Shown here piece after piece: positions 4,914-5,356 of a stretch of 5,356 nt of DNA. A program made the translations under genes and the position numbers. This DNA comes from Rhodospirillales bacterium (GTDB lineage Bacteria; Pseudomonadota; Alphaproteobacteria; Rhodospirillales; Casp-alpha2), in NCBI GenBank assembly GCA_030727885.1, contig JANRAT010000145.1, positions 839 through 6,194 on the forward strand. Direction: 5' to 3'. Numbering within the stretch: the first letter of the stretch is position 1; the number at the start of each line of letters is the position of its first letter. Under the pieces are notes generated by a model. That model had not been told where the DNA came from. It searched no databases and worked only from the letters and a program-made list of their open reading frames with translations.

Positions 4914-5356
4914 CGTTGTCGCCGTGTGTCAGACGGATAAAGATGTCTTCAAGGTCGGAATCCCTGGTCGAAAAGTCCTGCACCGTCAGGCCACACGCTT
5001 CGATGTCAGACAGCACCTTTCTGGCCGGCGTCTTCGACGGTGCGAAACTGAGTGTCAGGCAATCGGGCTCATTGAGTTTGGGATTGTAGGCCGACAAGGC
5101 GTCCGGGATTTTGCCGACGGGCTTGCTCAGGCTGACCGTCAGTTGCTTGGCATCAAGCCGCTGCAGCATCGTTTCCGTGGCTTCGCAGGCGATGATGCGG
5201 CCATGGTTGATGATCGCGATCTGGTCGCACATTGCCTGGGCTTCTTCAAGATAATGGGTCGTCAGCAGCACCGTAATGCCTTGTTCGTTCATCTCGCGGA
5301 CGTGGGTCCACAATTGCCGCCTGAGATCGACATCGACGCCGGCGGACGGCTCGTCC
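4900..5356 (-). CDS. ABC-2-type transporter ATPase, YadG-like (C-terminal half only)
   Basis: The gene runs off the right edge; 151 C-terminal residues are visible. The first readable residues are the end of Walker B and the D-loop (DEPSAGVDVDLRRQLW), followed by the H-loop in TTHYLEEA, with the switch histidine, and CDQIAIINHGRIIA. After about residue 62 comes a C-terminal accessory domain of the DUF4162 type, ending in DSDLEDIFIRLTHG. This layout and the DEPxAGVDxxLRRxxW wording match E. coli YadG and other ATPases that energise ABC-2 exporters (about 300 residues in full), so Walker A and the signature motif should lie in the missing half. A Leu-coding TTG at 5313 can look like a start but lies inside the D-loop region. 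The stop overlaps the start of the lipoprotein hydrolase by 14 nt. No ABC-2 permease follows; it may be upstream, outside the window. Confidence 0.92.
   Translation of the reverse strand, partial: DEPSAGVDVDLRRQLWTHVREMNEQGITVLLTTHYLEEAQAMCDQIAIINHGRIIACEATETMLQRLDAKQLTVSLSKPVGKIPDALSAYNPKLNEPDCLTLSFAPSKTPARKVLSDIEACGLTVQDFSTRDSDLEDIFIRLTHGDNDAAA

Overview
The window reads like the chromosome of a Gram-negative alphaproteobacterium, possibly a Rhodospirillales member. This placement rests on three things: moderately GC-rich codon use, an Sec-type periplasmic protein and a lipoprotein with a canonical lipobox, and familiar-looking gene types. It is inference from style, not from a marker gene. 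No rRNA, tRNA, CRISPR array, insertion sequence, phage gene or recognisable defence gene was seen.

Layout. Left block (1-1524, + strand): the last about 32 codons of a gene entering from the left, then a cytoplasmic CE4/NodB-type polysaccharide deacetylase (162 or 183 to 881), then a class I SAM-dependent methyltransferase (901-1524). They are tightly packed and look like one operon; together they suggest modification of a glycan or a lipid-linked sugar. Positions 1525-1707 form a spacer with no convincing gene. It holds two tiny ORFs and a perfect 8-bp inverted repeat whose half-sites lie 21 bp apart.

Middle block (1708-3443, + strand): a two-gene unit. The first gene encodes a single-pass membrane protein with a cytoplasmic domain of about 135 residues, a Pro/Ala/Glu/Gln linker, and a periplasmic domain that resembles the flagellar protein FliL. 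The second gene, 29 nt downstream with a GTG start, encodes a family-3 solute-binding-protein fold with no signal peptide, so it is probably cytosolic. This pair is the least conventional part of the window. A perfect 9-bp hairpin with an A/T tract on each flank (3446-3480) ends this unit and the converging gene on the other strand.

Right block (3489-5356, - strand): a small secreted periplasmic protein with a Cys-x-x-Cys pair (3489-3794), preceded by its own likely promoter. Upstream of it lies a two-gene operon made of an ABC-2-type (YadG-like) ATPase, whose N-terminal half lies beyond the right edge, and a lipoprotein serine hydrolase whose start codon lies inside the end of the ATPase gene.

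The strongest candidate for something undescribed is the membrane FliL-like protein plus signal-less binding protein. I can show the domain layout from sequence, but no function.
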